Below are positions 19,440 to 27,395 of a DNA stretch of 38,548 bases, piece after piece. Positions within the stretch are counted from its first letter, which is position 1. Each line of letters opens with the position of its first letter. A program made the position numbers and the translations under genes. The DNA comes from JBBSMX01 sp038232935 (GTDB taxonomy: Bacteria > Bacteroidota > Rhodothermia > Rhodothermales > JANQRZ01): NCBI GenBank assembly GCA_038232935.1, contig JBBSMX010000025.1:1-38548 (forward strand). The letters run 5' to 3'. The notes below the pieces were generated by a model, which saw nothing but the letters and a program-made list of their open reading frames with translations, did not search any database and was not told the origin of the DNA.

Positions 19440-20849
19440 ATGCTCCGCTCACTCGCCCTTTTCCTCGCCCTCGTTCCGGCCGCCCTCGCCCAGACCGCGC
19501 CGGGTGCGGTGCCCGACACCCTCATCGTGGACGTGCGCGCGGCGATGCGGCTGGCGCTCGACGGGAGCCCCGAGGTCGCCATCGAACGGGCGGGGCGCGA
19601 CTTCGCGGCGGCGCGGGCGAGCCAGGCGCGGGCGGCCCGCTTCCTCACCGAGTTCAATCTCACCACGGGCCACGCCATCGCCCCCGGCCTCGACCGCAAC
19701 GGCTCGACGCTCCCCGGCGACGCGCTCTACCTCGACCCCGACGTCCGCAACGATTGGAACGACGTCCGGCCCTACAACGAATTCAAGGCTGAGGCCCTCC
19801 AGCCGCTCTTCACGTGGGGCCAGCTCAGCGGGACGATCCGCGCCGCCGAAGCGGGCATCGCCGTCGAGGACGCCGTCGTCGCGGCGAAGGCGGGCGAGGT
19901 CGCGCTCCGCACGGGCGAACTCTACTACAACCTCCTGCTCACCGACGCCCTCGCCGCGATTGCCGTCGAAACCGGCGACGCGCTCGGCACCGCGAAAGGC
20001 GAGTTGCAGCGGTTGCTCGACGAGGGTGACGCCTCGGTGTCCGACGCCGACCTCTTCCAGCTCCGCCTCTTCGAGCAGGAATACCTCCGGCGACGCGCCG
20101 AAGTCGGGGAGCAGCAGGCGCTCGCGGCCTCGGGGCTCGGGCGGCAGATGCTGCGGCCGGGCGTGGTCGTGCGCGGCGGAACGCTGGAGCCGGTCACTTT
20201 CGAAATCGAAGACATGGCGACGTATCAGGCGCTCGGGCTCGCGCATCGTCCCGAACTGCGGCAGGCGGCGGCGGGATTGCGGGCGCGCGACGCGCTCGTC
20301 GCGGTCGCGAAGTCGGACTACTACCCCAAGCTGTTCGTCGGCGGGACGGCGAGCGGGCGCTACGCGGCGGGCCGCATCCAGCAGGGCAACCCGTTCGTCA
20401 GCGACTCGTACCTCGGCTCGTCGGTGCGCTTTGGGCTCGGTCTGCGGCAGAACCTCACGTTCTTCCAGACGAAGGCGAAGGTGGCGCAGGCCGAAGCCGA
20501 GCGGAACGAGGTCCGCTTCCAGCGCGAGGCCGCCGAGCAGCTCGTGCTCTTCGAGGTCGAGCAGGCATACCGACAGCTCCGCATCGCCGAGGCCGCGCTC
20601 GCGGCGCGTGACGAAGTGGTCAGTATCAGCGGCGAGTGGCTGCGGACCGAGCAGATCAACTTCGACCTCGCCCTCGGCGACGTGGACGACCTCATCGCCG
20701 CCGTCCGCGCCGACCTCGAAGGGCGGGCCGCCCGCCTCGATGCCGTCAAGACGTACAACGTCGCCGTGCTCCGGCTTCTCCAGGCGGCCGGCGTGCTCGC
20801 GGAGCGCGTCGAGCGCGGCACGCTGTTTGAACAAGTAATCGACGACTGA
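19440..20849 (+). CDS. TolC-family outer-membrane efflux protein
   Basis: A 469-residue outer-membrane channel protein of the TolC/OEP family, used by efflux pumps and type I secretion. A signal peptide (MLRSLALFLALVPAALAQ) is followed by two homologous halves rich in long helices: first half VDVRAAMRLALDGSPEVAIE to GELYYNLLLTDALAAI, second half ALGLAHRPELRQAAAGLRA and KSDYYPKLFVGGTASGRY. GLGLRQNLTFFQTKAKVAQAEAERNE and the EQAYRQLRIAEAAL helix complete the usual pattern. No inner-membrane pump or adaptor gene lies beside it. An MlaC-like gene follows 65 bases downstream on the same strand, so the pair may be co-transcribed. Confidence 0.88.
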   Translation: MLRSLALFLALVPAALAQTAPGAVPDTLIVDVRAAMRLALDGSPEVAIERAGRDFAAARASQARAARFLTEFNLTTGHAIAPGLDRNGSTLPGDALYLDPDVRNDWNDVRPYNEFKAEALQPLFTWGQLSGTIRAAEAGIAVEDAVVAAKAGEVALRTGELYYNLLLTDALAAIAVETGDALGTAKGELQRLLDEGDASVSDADLFQLRLFEQEYLRRRAEVGEQQALAASGLGRQMLRPGVVVRGGTLEPVTFEIEDMATYQALGLAHRPELRQAAAGLRARDALVAVAKSDYYPKLFVGGTASGRYAAGRIQQGNPFVSDSYLGSSVRFGLGLRQNLTFFQTKAKVAQAEAERNEVRFQREAAEQLVLFEVEQAYRQLRIAEAALAARDEVVSISGEWLRTEQINFDLALGDVDDLIAAVRADLEGRAARLDAVKTYNVAVLRLLQAAGVLAERVERGTLFEQVIDD

Positions 20850-20914
20850 TGTATCCCGATTCCCACCCTTTCGCGGGCTCCGGCCCGCCGCTCCAGCCAG
20901 ACACTCCGACTCCG

Positions 20915-21514
20915 ATGCTAAACAGATTCCTTCCCCTCGTTCTCGCGCTACTCGCTCTCGTGGCCGCCGTGCCCGCCTCGGCGCAGTCCGGCGAGATCCA
21001 GCAGATGCTCCGCCAGCGCGACGCCGAGATCAAGTCCATCCTCGGCCCGAGCGGCACGCCGACGGCCGCCCAGCGCGAGAAGCTCCGCACCGTCGTCAAC
21101 GGCGTCATCGACTTCGAGGCGATGGCGAAAGGGGCACTCGGCCTGTACTGGAGCGAACTCAGCGCCGCCCAGCGCACGGCCTTCGTCGATGTCTTCGGCG
21201 GCGTCGTCCGCGCCCAGTCCCTCGCCGACCTCAACCTCTACCGCGCCCGCGTCAGCTACGGCGAGGTGGACGTGAAAGGCAACACCGCCATCGCTCACAC
21301 GACCGCACGCTCCGGCGACGTGGAGGCCGCGGTCGATTATGCCCTCGCCAAAAAGGGCAGCACGTGGGTCGTCACGAACATCGTGATCGACGGGACCGGC
21401 ACGGTGGAGGGCTACGCGACCTCGTTCCAGCGCGTGATGAAACGGCAGGGCGCGGAGGCGGGCTACGAGAAGCTGATGCAGAGCCTCCGCACTCGGCTCG
21501 CCCGCGCGGGCTGA
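20915..21514 (+). CDS. mlaC: MlaC-like periplasmic phospholipid-binding protein
   Basis: A 199-residue periplasmic protein of the MlaC/Ttg2D family, which carries phospholipids between the outer-membrane and inner-membrane parts of the Mla system. A signal peptide (MLNRFLPLVLALLALVAAVPASA) leads to the typical fold: VVNGVIDFEAMAKGALG, WSELSAAQRTAFVDVFGGVV, the strand region ending in STWVVTNIVIDG and the helix YATSFQRVMKRQGAEAG. The ATG at 20915 is preferred over the one at 20849, since the longer version places 22 polar residues before the signal. No mlaD, mlaE or mlaF is adjacent; the neighbour is a TolC-family gene. Confidence 0.8.
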   Translation: MLNRFLPLVLALLALVAAVPASAQSGEIQQMLRQRDAEIKSILGPSGTPTAAQREKLRTVVNGVIDFEAMAKGALGLYWSELSAAQRTAFVDVFGGVVRAQSLADLNLYRARVSYGEVDVKGNTAIAHTTARSGDVEAAVDYALAKKGSTWVVTNIVIDGTGTVEGYATSFQRVMKRQGAEAGYEKLMQSLRTRLARAG

Positions 21515-21541
21515 TCTGCTCGATCCTGTGGTAACCGGCTT

Positions 21542-22531
21542 CTACCCGCCAACCGGGGCGGTGACGACGAAGAACCCGCCTTCGGTGCCGCGAAACGCTG
21601 CGGGGTCGAGAGCCGGAAACGCCGCGTCCGGGCGGGCGGTGACGACGAGTACGCGGGTGCCGGGACGGTAGCGGGCGAGGTGCTCGGGCACGCCGAGCCC
21701 GCCCTCGCTGTGGAAGGTCCCGTTGAGGTGCACGGCGAGGTAGCCCGGATGCCCGTCCAAAAACGACGCGAGTGCCCAGCCCATCGAGGCGTCGCGGAGG
21801 TTCTGCGCGGCGAGCAAGTTGCTCATATCCGGCGCGCTACCGTGGACGGGAGCCGCTTCTGTCAAAGTCGAATCCGCCGAGGCATCGCTTGCGGTGGCAT
21901 GACCGTGGCCCATCATCTCCTGCATGAGCGCGGTGAACTGTGCCTCGAGCGAGTCGGAGGCAGGCGCTACGTCGGGCGGTAGCGTCGTTCGGGCGGCGAC
22001 GGAGAGGCTGTCGAGCGCAGCGGGGCCGAGCCGGGAGATGCGGCTGACGTAGCGCTGCGGCGCGTTCGCGGCGATCACAGGCAACCCGTGCTCGCGTGCG
22101 AACTCTACGAGCGGGCGGTAGTCCGTGGCGTAGTTGCCCCACGGACGGGCGGCAGCGAGGAAGTCACGCTCGCGGACGAGTCCGGCGAGGTATTCGTCGA
22201 GCACGCCCTGCACGTCGCGCTCGAACATTTCGAGGGAGAGCGTGACGGGCCGGTCGAGCGCGTGGGCCGCCTGCAGCAGCCGGAGTTGGAGGGCGTGCGT
22301 CGTCGCATCGTCATGCGTCTCGCCGAGGAAGACCACGTCTGCCTCGCGCATCGCCGCGACGAGATCGTCGAGCGAGGCCGGGGCTCCGGCGGCGGTGTAG
22401 ACGCGGAACGGCTCGGGCATCGCATCGGCGGATCGCACCGAGTCGGCGGGAGCCGAGCCGGTCGGTTGGGCCGTGACGCAGCCGGGGGTCGCGAACGCGA
22501 GCAGGAGCGCGACGAGAACGGGGGCGCGCAT
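21542..22531 (-). CDS. ChaN-family (DUF399) lipoprotein
   Basis: A 329-residue envelope protein of the ChaN/DUF399 family, whose Campylobacter member binds haem. The leader MRAPVLVALLLAFATPGC ends at Cys18 with an imperfect lipobox (T-P-G-C). The family signature GETHDD stands at 70-75, with H73 and nearby H79 (the THALQLRLLQ segment). SLEMFERDVQGVLDEYL, ANAPQRYVSRIS, and the end YLAVHLNGTFHSEGGLGV complete the pattern. A His-rich insert (MMGHGHATASDASADS) is visible in the middle. It starts 3 bases after the helicase stop on the same strand, so the two form an operon with the helicase first. The haem link is from the family, not from this sequence. Confidence 0.8.
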   Translation of the reverse strand: MRAPVLVALLLAFATPGCVTAQPTGSAPADSVRSADAMPEPFRVYTAAGAPASLDDLVAAMREADVVFLGETHDDATTHALQLRLLQAAHALDRPVTLSLEMFERDVQGVLDEYLAGLVRERDFLAAARPWGNYATDYRPLVEFAREHGLPVIAANAPQRYVSRISRLGPAALDSLSVAARTTLPPDVAPASDSLEAQFTALMQEMMGHGHATASDASADSTLTEAAPVHGSAPDMSNLLAAQNLRDASMGWALASFLDGHPGYLAVHLNGTFHSEGGLGVPEHLARYRPGTRVLVVTARPDAAFPALDPAAFRGTEGGFFVVTAPVGG

Positions 22532-22534
22532 CCG

Positions 22535-24019
22535 CTACCTCCGGTTGCCCCGGTCGCGGTCGCTCGGGCGGCGTTCCTGCCGCTCCTGTTCTTCCGCCTC
22601 GCCCTCGGTCGCGTGGAGGCTCTCGTGGTAATACTCGTCGAGGAGCATCGCGAGGAGCTCCGGCTCATCCTCCGCGATCAGCCGCTGGGCGAGCGGGACG
22701 AACCGTTGCATCCGCTCGCACTCCATCCGGGTCTTGTTGCGGAGCTCCTCTTCGAGCAGCACCACGAGCCGCTGGCTGACGCGCGCGGCCACCTCCTCAT
22801 CCGTCGGCACGGGCGGCTTGTCGAACTCGATGTCGTACTTCTTCCCGATCTCGTCGAGGTCGCGCTCGGTCTCGGACGTGACGAGGCTGATGGCGACGCC
22901 GGTCTTGCCGGCGCGGGCGGTGCGGCCGGCGCGGTGGATGTAGTACTCGCGGTCCTGCGGCACGTCGTACATGAACACGTGCGAGAGGTCCGAGATGTCG
23001 ATCCCGCGCGCGGCGACGTCGGTGGCGACGAGGAAGCGGAGCTCGCCCTTGCGGAGGCGGCCCATGACCTCTTCGCGCGCGCTCTGCGTGAGGTCGCTGG
23101 AGATCTCGGCGGCGTCGTGGCCGAAGTTGCGGAGGAAGGCAGCGAGGTACTCGACCTCGCGCCGGGTGTTGGCGAAGATGATCGCCGCGTCCGGGTTCTC
23201 CAGCTCGATCAGCCGGACGAGGGCGCGGTCCTTGTCCATCGCGCTCACGCGGTAGGCGCGGTGGTCCATCGCATCGACGTGGACGCGGCCGGACGAGAGG
23301 GTGAGGAAGCCGGGCTTTTGCAGGAACTCCTCGCCCATCCGCTGCACCTTGAACGGCATCGTGGCCGAGAACATGTAGCTCTGGCGGTTGCGCGGGAGGA
23401 AGCGCTGGAGCTTCTTCATCGCGGGGTAGAACCCCATCGAGAGCATCTCGTCGGCCTCGTCGAGGATGAGGATGCGGAGCCCGTCGAGCCGGAGCGTCCC
23501 CTTGTCGAGGTGGTCGAGCACACGGCCCGGCGTGCCGACGACGAGCTGCGCGCCCTCTTTGAACGCGCTCACCTGCGGCCCGTAGCCGACGCCGCCGTAG
23601 ACCGCGACGGCGTGGAGCCGCTCCTCTTCAGGCCGCCCGCCGTTCATCCGTTCGAACTCGCTGAGGATCTGCCGCGCCAGCTCGCGCGTCGGGCCGAGCA
23701 CGAGCGCCTGCATCTCCTTCTTGTGCGGGTCGAGGAGCTCGAGGAGCGGGAGGAGGAAGGCCCCCGTTTTGCCGGTGCCGGTGCGGGCCTGCACGATGAG
23801 GTCCTGCCCGGCGAGGATGTAGGGGACGGCGCGTTGCTGGACCGGCATGAGGCTCGGCCAGCCCACACCTTCGACGCCGTCGCGGAGGGCGGGCGGCAGG
23901 TCCTTCACGTCCATCGGGGGGAGCGCGGGGTCGGGCTCCTGAAATCGTTCTTTGGCTTGCTGCTTGCGTTTGTCGTCCTGCGCCTTCTGCGTCAGGTCGA
24001 TGACGGCCTTGTACACCAT
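22535..24019 (-). CDS. DEAD-box ATP-dependent RNA helicase
   Basis: A 494-residue RNA helicase with all core motifs: the Q-motif region (PSLMPVQQRAVP), motif I ARTGTGKT (78-85), PTRELA, GG and TPGRVLD, motif II DEAD in LILDEADEML, motif III SAT, then FANTRREVEYL, VATDVAARGIDISDLSHV and motif VI HRAGRTARAG. After the core there is a helical extension and a basic-acidic tail (ERQERRPSDRDRGNRR), as in CshA/DeaD-like proteins that unwind RNA in ribosome assembly and decay. The ATG at 24019 gives the normal length. It is the first gene of the pair with the ChaN-like gene. A decayed AbgT tail lies about 100 bases upstream. Confidence 0.92.
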   Translation of the reverse strand: MVYKAVIDLTQKAQDDKRKQQAKERFQEPDPALPPMDVKDLPPALRDGVEGVGWPSLMPVQQRAVPYILAGQDLIVQARTGTGKTGAFLLPLLELLDPHKKEMQALVLGPTRELARQILSEFERMNGGRPEEERLHAVAVYGGVGYGPQVSAFKEGAQLVVGTPGRVLDHLDKGTLRLDGLRILILDEADEMLSMGFYPAMKKLQRFLPRNRQSYMFSATMPFKVQRMGEEFLQKPGFLTLSSGRVHVDAMDHRAYRVSAMDKDRALVRLIELENPDAAIIFANTRREVEYLAAFLRNFGHDAAEISSDLTQSAREEVMGRLRKGELRFLVATDVAARGIDISDLSHVFMYDVPQDREYYIHRAGRTARAGKTGVAISLVTSETERDLDEIGKKYDIEFDKPPVPTDEEVAARVSQRLVVLLEEELRNKTRMECERMQRFVPLAQRLIAEDEPELLAMLLDEYYHESLHATEGEAEEQERQERRPSDRDRGNRR

Positions 24020-24116
24020 GCGAGGGTCTCCGGGTTAAGTCGCTGCGCTAAAAGTACGCCACGCCGGAGGGTCCGAGGAACGCCGCCGCCGGCCCCTTCA
24101 CCGAAAAGGCGTGGCG

Positions 24117-24176
24117 CTACGGGGCAGGGTAGGCGTACAACGTACTCAGCCCAAGCGGAATCCCGACCCTCCAGTA
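24117..24176 (-). pseudogene. Remnant of an AbgT transporter C-terminus (copy 1)
   Basis: On the minus strand these 60 bases read YWRVGIPLGLSTLYAYPAP and a TAG stop. They match, with 44 of 60 bases identical by eye, the last 19 residues and stop of the AbgT remnant at 25383-25442 (YWTIRIPLGLSASYAYPAP). Nothing recognisable of the gene lies further upstream: the next bases belong to the cyclase start. It is too short to work and is best read as leftover sequence. Confidence 0.65.
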
Positions 24177-24190
24177 GTTTGCAACCTTCT

Positions 24191-25330
24191 ATGTGGTCAC
24201 GACTCTCCCCGAAAACCCGGCGCAACATCCTGCGGATCGTCCCCTTTGGGGTGATCTGGTTCGTTCTGTTGCAGGTCTTCCTGCTCTCGGACTACGCAGC
24301 GACCGGAAGCCTGTCGAATGTGGCCGACGGAGGCATCGCACTCGATTGGAGGACCTACTTCTTCGCCAGCGTGGCCACCATCGTCGTCGGGTGCCTGGTC
24401 GGGGCCGTCGAACTCCTCTACCTGAACCGGCGACTCGCCATGTTCAGCCTCGGGACGAAGCTGGTCGTGAAGACGCTGTTCTACATCGTTCTTCTCGCGT
24501 CGGTCACCCTCATCACGTACCCCATCGCGGCGGCGATGGAGATGCAGGTCGGGCTGACGGACGAGCGCGTCTGGACACGGCTCCAGGGATTCCTGATCAG
24601 CAGGATGGGCCTGAGCAACGTGGTCCAGCTCACGACCCAGCTCGTCGTCTCGCTGTTCTACGGCGAGATCAGCGAGCACATGGGACCTCACGTGCTGACC
24701 AACTTCGTGACGGGACGCTACCACACCCCCAAGGAGGAGCGGCGGGTCTTCCTCTTCTCTGACATGAAGTCGTCCACACGCATCGCCGAACGGCTCGGCC
24801 ACGCCCGGTACTTCTTGTTGCTCCGGGCGTATTACGACGCCCTCGCCGATGCCATCGTCGATCACGGGGGCGAGGTATACCAGTACATCGGAGACGAGAT
24901 CGTCGTGTCGTGGCCTGAGGAGGTTGGACTCCGCGACGCCAACTGCATCCGCTGCGTGCTCCAGATGAAGCGGGACCTGCAACAAAAAGCCGATTGGTTT
25001 GAAGAGCACTTCGGAGTTGTCCCGGACTTCAAGGCCGGTCTGCAGGTGGGTGCCGTCACGACGGGCGAGATCGGCGCGCTCAAGCGGGAGATCGTGTTCA
25101 CCGGGGATGTGCTGAATCAGACCGCCCGGATTCAGGGGCTGTGCAACGCGCACGGCGTTGACGTGCTGGTAGGCGACGAGCTACGGGCTCACCTCGACGC
25201 GAAGGATGGGTGGACCCTTCGTTCCTTGGGTGAACAGGTCTTGCGGGGGAAGGGTCTGCCTGTCGAGTTGTTTGCTCTGGATATCAGAGGAACGGACCAG
25301 CGTCAGGACGACGCCGTCGAGGCTGGTTGA
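24191..25330 (+). CDS. Membrane-bound class III adenylate/guanylate cyclase
   Basis: A 379-residue cyclase with four predicted TM helices in the first ~155 residues (for example ILRIVPFGVIWFVLLQVFLL and YFFASVATIVVGCLVGAVEL) and a C-terminal class III cyclase domain. Metal-binding aspartates are Asp191 in FSDMKSST and Asp235 in YIGDEIV; FKAGLQVGAVTTGEIG and FTGDVLNQTARIQG follow, the last keeping the Asn and Arg of the active site. All key catalytic residues are seen, so an active enzyme is likely, making cAMP or cGMP. The ATG at 24191 starts right before the first TM segment; the open frame continues far upstream but is antisense to the helicase. The gene sits between two AbgT tail remnants in the same orientation. 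Confidence 0.85.
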   Translation: MWSRLSPKTRRNILRIVPFGVIWFVLLQVFLLSDYAATGSLSNVADGGIALDWRTYFFASVATIVVGCLVGAVELLYLNRRLAMFSLGTKLVVKTLFYIVLLASVTLITYPIAAAMEMQVGLTDERVWTRLQGFLISRMGLSNVVQLTTQLVVSLFYGEISEHMGPHVLTNFVTGRYHTPKEERRVFLFSDMKSSTRIAERLGHARYFLLLRAYYDALADAIVDHGGEVYQYIGDEIVVSWPEEVGLRDANCIRCVLQMKRDLQQKADWFEEHFGVVPDFKAGLQVGAVTTGEIGALKREIVFTGDVLNQTARIQGLCNAHGVDVLVGDELRAHLDAKDGWTLRSLGEQVLRGKGLPVELFALDIRGTDQRQDDAVEAG

Positions 25331-25382
25331 AGCGATCGGAGAGTCACGGTTGTGCGTTTTCTGGATTAGAGCGCCTCTGCGG

Positions 25383-25610
25383 TCAAGGTGCCGGGTACGC
25401 GTACGATGCGCTCAGCCCGAGCGGAATCCTGATGGTCCAGTAGATCAGCAGGAAGGCCGACCACGCGACGAGGAACGCCACCGAGTACGGGATCATCAGC
25501 GAGGTCAGCGTTCCGATGCCGGTCCCCTTCACGTAGCGCTGGCAGTAGACCACGACGAGCGGGAAGTACGGCATCAGCGACGTGACTCGGACGTGAAGCT
25601 GTGTAATCAG
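25383..25610 (-). pseudogene. Remnant of an AbgT (p-aminobenzoyl-glutamate) transporter C-terminus (copy 2)
   Basis: The frame holds 75 codons (LITQLHVRVTSLMPYFPLVV onward) and a TGA stop. LMPYFPLV, then CQRY, the MIPYSVAFLVAWSAFLL helix and IPLGLSASYAYPAP match the end of AbgT-family transporters, which import p-aminobenzoyl-glutamate or export related compounds. The family is around 500 residues long, so about 85% is missing; an in-frame TAA lies at 25611-25613. The fabG stop follows at 25628. The piece is a truncated gene, not a functional one. Confidence 0.75.
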
Positions 25611-25627
25611 TTACCGGATAGAAGGGA

Positions 25628-26377
25628 TCACATCGCCAGCCCGCCGTCGACGTGGAGGGTGTGGCCGGTGATGTAGCTCGCCGCGTCGGAGGCGAGGAAG
25701 AGGACGGCGTGGGCGATGTCCTCAGGCGTGGCGGTGCGCTTGAGCGGGATGCTGCCGGTCATCGCCTCGCGGGCCGCCTCGGGCAGCGCCTCCGTCATGT
25801 CGGTGTCGACGTAGCCGGGGGCGACGACGTTCGCCGTCACGCCGCGCGCGCCGAGTTCGCGGGCGAGACTTTTGGTGAAGCCGATGATCCCGGCCTTGCT
25901 CGCCGCGTAGTTCGCCTGCCCCGCGTTCCCCATCACCCCGACCACCGACGACACGTTGACGATGCGGCCGGCGCGCTGCTTCATCATCGGCCGGTACGCC
26001 GCCTTGCACAGGTTGAAGACGCTCTTCAGGTTCGTCCCGATCACGGCGTCCCAGTCCTCCTCGCTCATCCGGATGAGCAGGTTGTCGCGCGTCACGCCCG
26101 CGTTGTTGACGAGCACGTCGAGCGAGCCCCACGCGTCGAGGACCTGCTGGACGGCGGCCTGCGCCGCGTCGAAATCGGCCGCGTCACTCTGGATAGCAAG
26201 GGTTTCGACGCCTCGGCCTTCGAGTTCTGCTTTCAATGCCTCGGCCGTCTCGGAGGAGGAGCGGTACGTGAAGGCCACCTTCGCGCCGGCCTCGGCGAAG
26301 GCCTCGACGATGGCGCGGCCGATGCCCCGCGTGCCGCCGGTGACGAGGGCCGTTTTGCCGGAGAGGTGGAGGTTCAT
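25628..26377 (-). CDS. fabG: 3-oxoacyl-ACP reductase FabG
   Basis: A 249-residue short-chain dehydrogenase that reduces 3-oxoacyl-ACP with NADPH in each cycle of fatty acid synthesis. The cofactor motif is TGGTRGIG (13-20), followed by NNAG (91-94). The active-site triad is Ser144 in NVSSVVG, Tyr157 and Lys161 in YAASKAG. The tail (FLASDAASYITGHTLHVDGG) is typical. It is the last gene of the leftward fab cluster, 67 bases after fabD, with an octamer repeat in the gap. In most bacteria acpP and fabF follow; here AbgT debris follows instead. Confidence 0.95.
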   Translation of the reverse strand: MNLHLSGKTALVTGGTRGIGRAIVEAFAEAGAKVAFTYRSSSETAEALKAELEGRGVETLAIQSDAADFDAAQAAVQQVLDAWGSLDVLVNNAGVTRDNLLIRMSEEDWDAVIGTNLKSVFNLCKAAYRPMMKQRAGRIVNVSSVVGVMGNAGQANYAASKAGIIGFTKSLARELGARGVTANVVAPGYVDTDMTEALPEAAREAMTGSIPLKRTATPEDIAHAVLFLASDAASYITGHTLHVDGGLAM

Positions 26378-26384
26378 GATTCGT

Positions 26385-26443
26385 TGGCTGCTTGGGTGAT
26401 TCGCCGATTGCGTGACCGTGGACTTTGCCGGGGGTAATCAGCC
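26385..26443. repeat. Octamer-type repeat between fabD and fabG
   Basis: 26385-26425 matches 28440-28480 in 33 of 41 bases by eye, in the same orientation, including GGGTGATT and GTGGACT; both copies are later followed by AATCAGCC (26436-26443 here). The 8-base period shows in TGCTTGGG-TGATTCGC-CGATTGCG. It fills the spacer between the fabD stop and fabG start. Confidence 0.65.
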
Positions 26444-26444
26444 G

Positions 26445-27395
26445 TCAATCGACCTCTCCATCGCGCAAGTCGTCGGCCTTCCCCACCGTAGAGGTCTCGA
26501 CGTCGCGGCCGAGGGTGCGTTTGACGAGGCCGGCGAGCACGTTCCCCGCGCCGACCTCGACGAAGCGGTCGGCGCCGTCGGCGCGCATGGCTTCGAGCGT
26601 CTGTGCCCAGCGGACGGGGGCGGTGAGTTGGGCCAGCAGTTGGCGGCGGATCTCGCCGGGATCGGTCGTCGGGCGGGCGGTGACGTTGAGGTAGACCGGG
26701 CAACGCGGCGAGTGGATCTCGGTCTGTTCGAGGGCGGCGGCGAGGCCGTCGCGGGCGTAGGCCATGAGCGGCGAGTGAAACGCCCCGCTCACCGGGAGCG
26801 GCAGGACGCGCTTCGCTCCGGCCGCTTTCGCCGCCTCGCCGGCCCGCGCCACGGCATCGTTGTCTCCCGAAATCACGATCTGACCGGGTGCGTTGAAGTT
26901 GGCGCATTGCACGACGCCCTCGCCCGTTTCCGTGACCTCCTCGCAGAGCCGTTCGAGCGCGTCGGCGTCCATCCCGAGGACGGCGGACATCGTGCCGGGC
27001 CGCTCGTCGCCCGCGCGGTTCATCAGCTCGCCGCGCAGGCGGACGAGCCGAAGCCCTTCGGCGAAGCCGAGTGCACCGGCAGCGGCGAGCGCGCTGTACT
27101 CCCCGAGGCTATGGCCGGCCGTCATGTCCGGCGCGTGCCCGCGCTCGCTCAGCACGGCGAAGGCGGCGAGGCTGTGGACGTAGAGCGCGGGCTGCGTCAC
27201 GTGCGTCTCCGTCAGCGCTGCCTGCTCCACGTCCGCATTGCCGCCGGTCCCGAACATCAGCGCGGTCAACGGGAACGGAAGCTGCTCGGCGGCCTCGTCG
27301 ATCACGGCGCGGGCGGCGGGGAACTGCTCGTAGAGGTCGGCGCCCATGCCGACGTACTGCGATCCCTGTCCGGGAAAGAGAAAGGCGGTAGCCAT
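26445..27395 (-). CDS. fabD: Malonyl-CoA:ACP transacylase FabD
   Basis: A 316-residue malonyltransferase that loads malonate on acyl carrier protein for fatty acid synthesis. FLFPGQGSQYVGMG (5-18), the nucleophile Ser96 in GHSLGEYSA, the malonate-binding arginine expected in LRLVRLRGELM, and LPVSGAFHSPLM with the catalytic His are all present. The ATG at 27395 is chosen: it gives the classic N-terminus, and its first base is also the last base of the fabH stop (TGATG), showing translational coupling. A longer frame upstream is only fabH sequence in another frame. Confidence 0.95.
   Translation of the reverse strand: MATAFLFPGQGSQYVGMGADLYEQFPAARAVIDEAAEQLPFPLTALMFGTGGNADVEQAALTETHVTQPALYVHSLAAFAVLSERGHAPDMTAGHSLGEYSALAAAGALGFAEGLRLVRLRGELMNRAGDERPGTMSAVLGMDADALERLCEEVTETGEGVVQCANFNAPGQIVISGDNDAVARAGEAAKAAGAKRVLPLPVSGAFHSPLMAYARDGLAAALEQTEIHSPRCPVYLNVTARPTTDPGEIRRQLLAQLTAPVRWAQTLEAMRADGADRFVEVGAGNVLAGLVKRTLGRDVETSTVGKADDLRDGEVD

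Noticed and set aside
24057..24116. cgccacgcc / ggcgtggcg inverted repeat upstream of the helicase
   Set aside because: Nine exact pairs with a 42-base loop in GC-rich DNA are not enough to claim a function.
22088..24190. Long plus-strand frame upstream of and continuous with the cyclase gene
   Set aside because: It is antisense to the ChaN-like and helicase genes, low in complexity, and the cyclase has a good ATG at 24191 just before its first TM helix.
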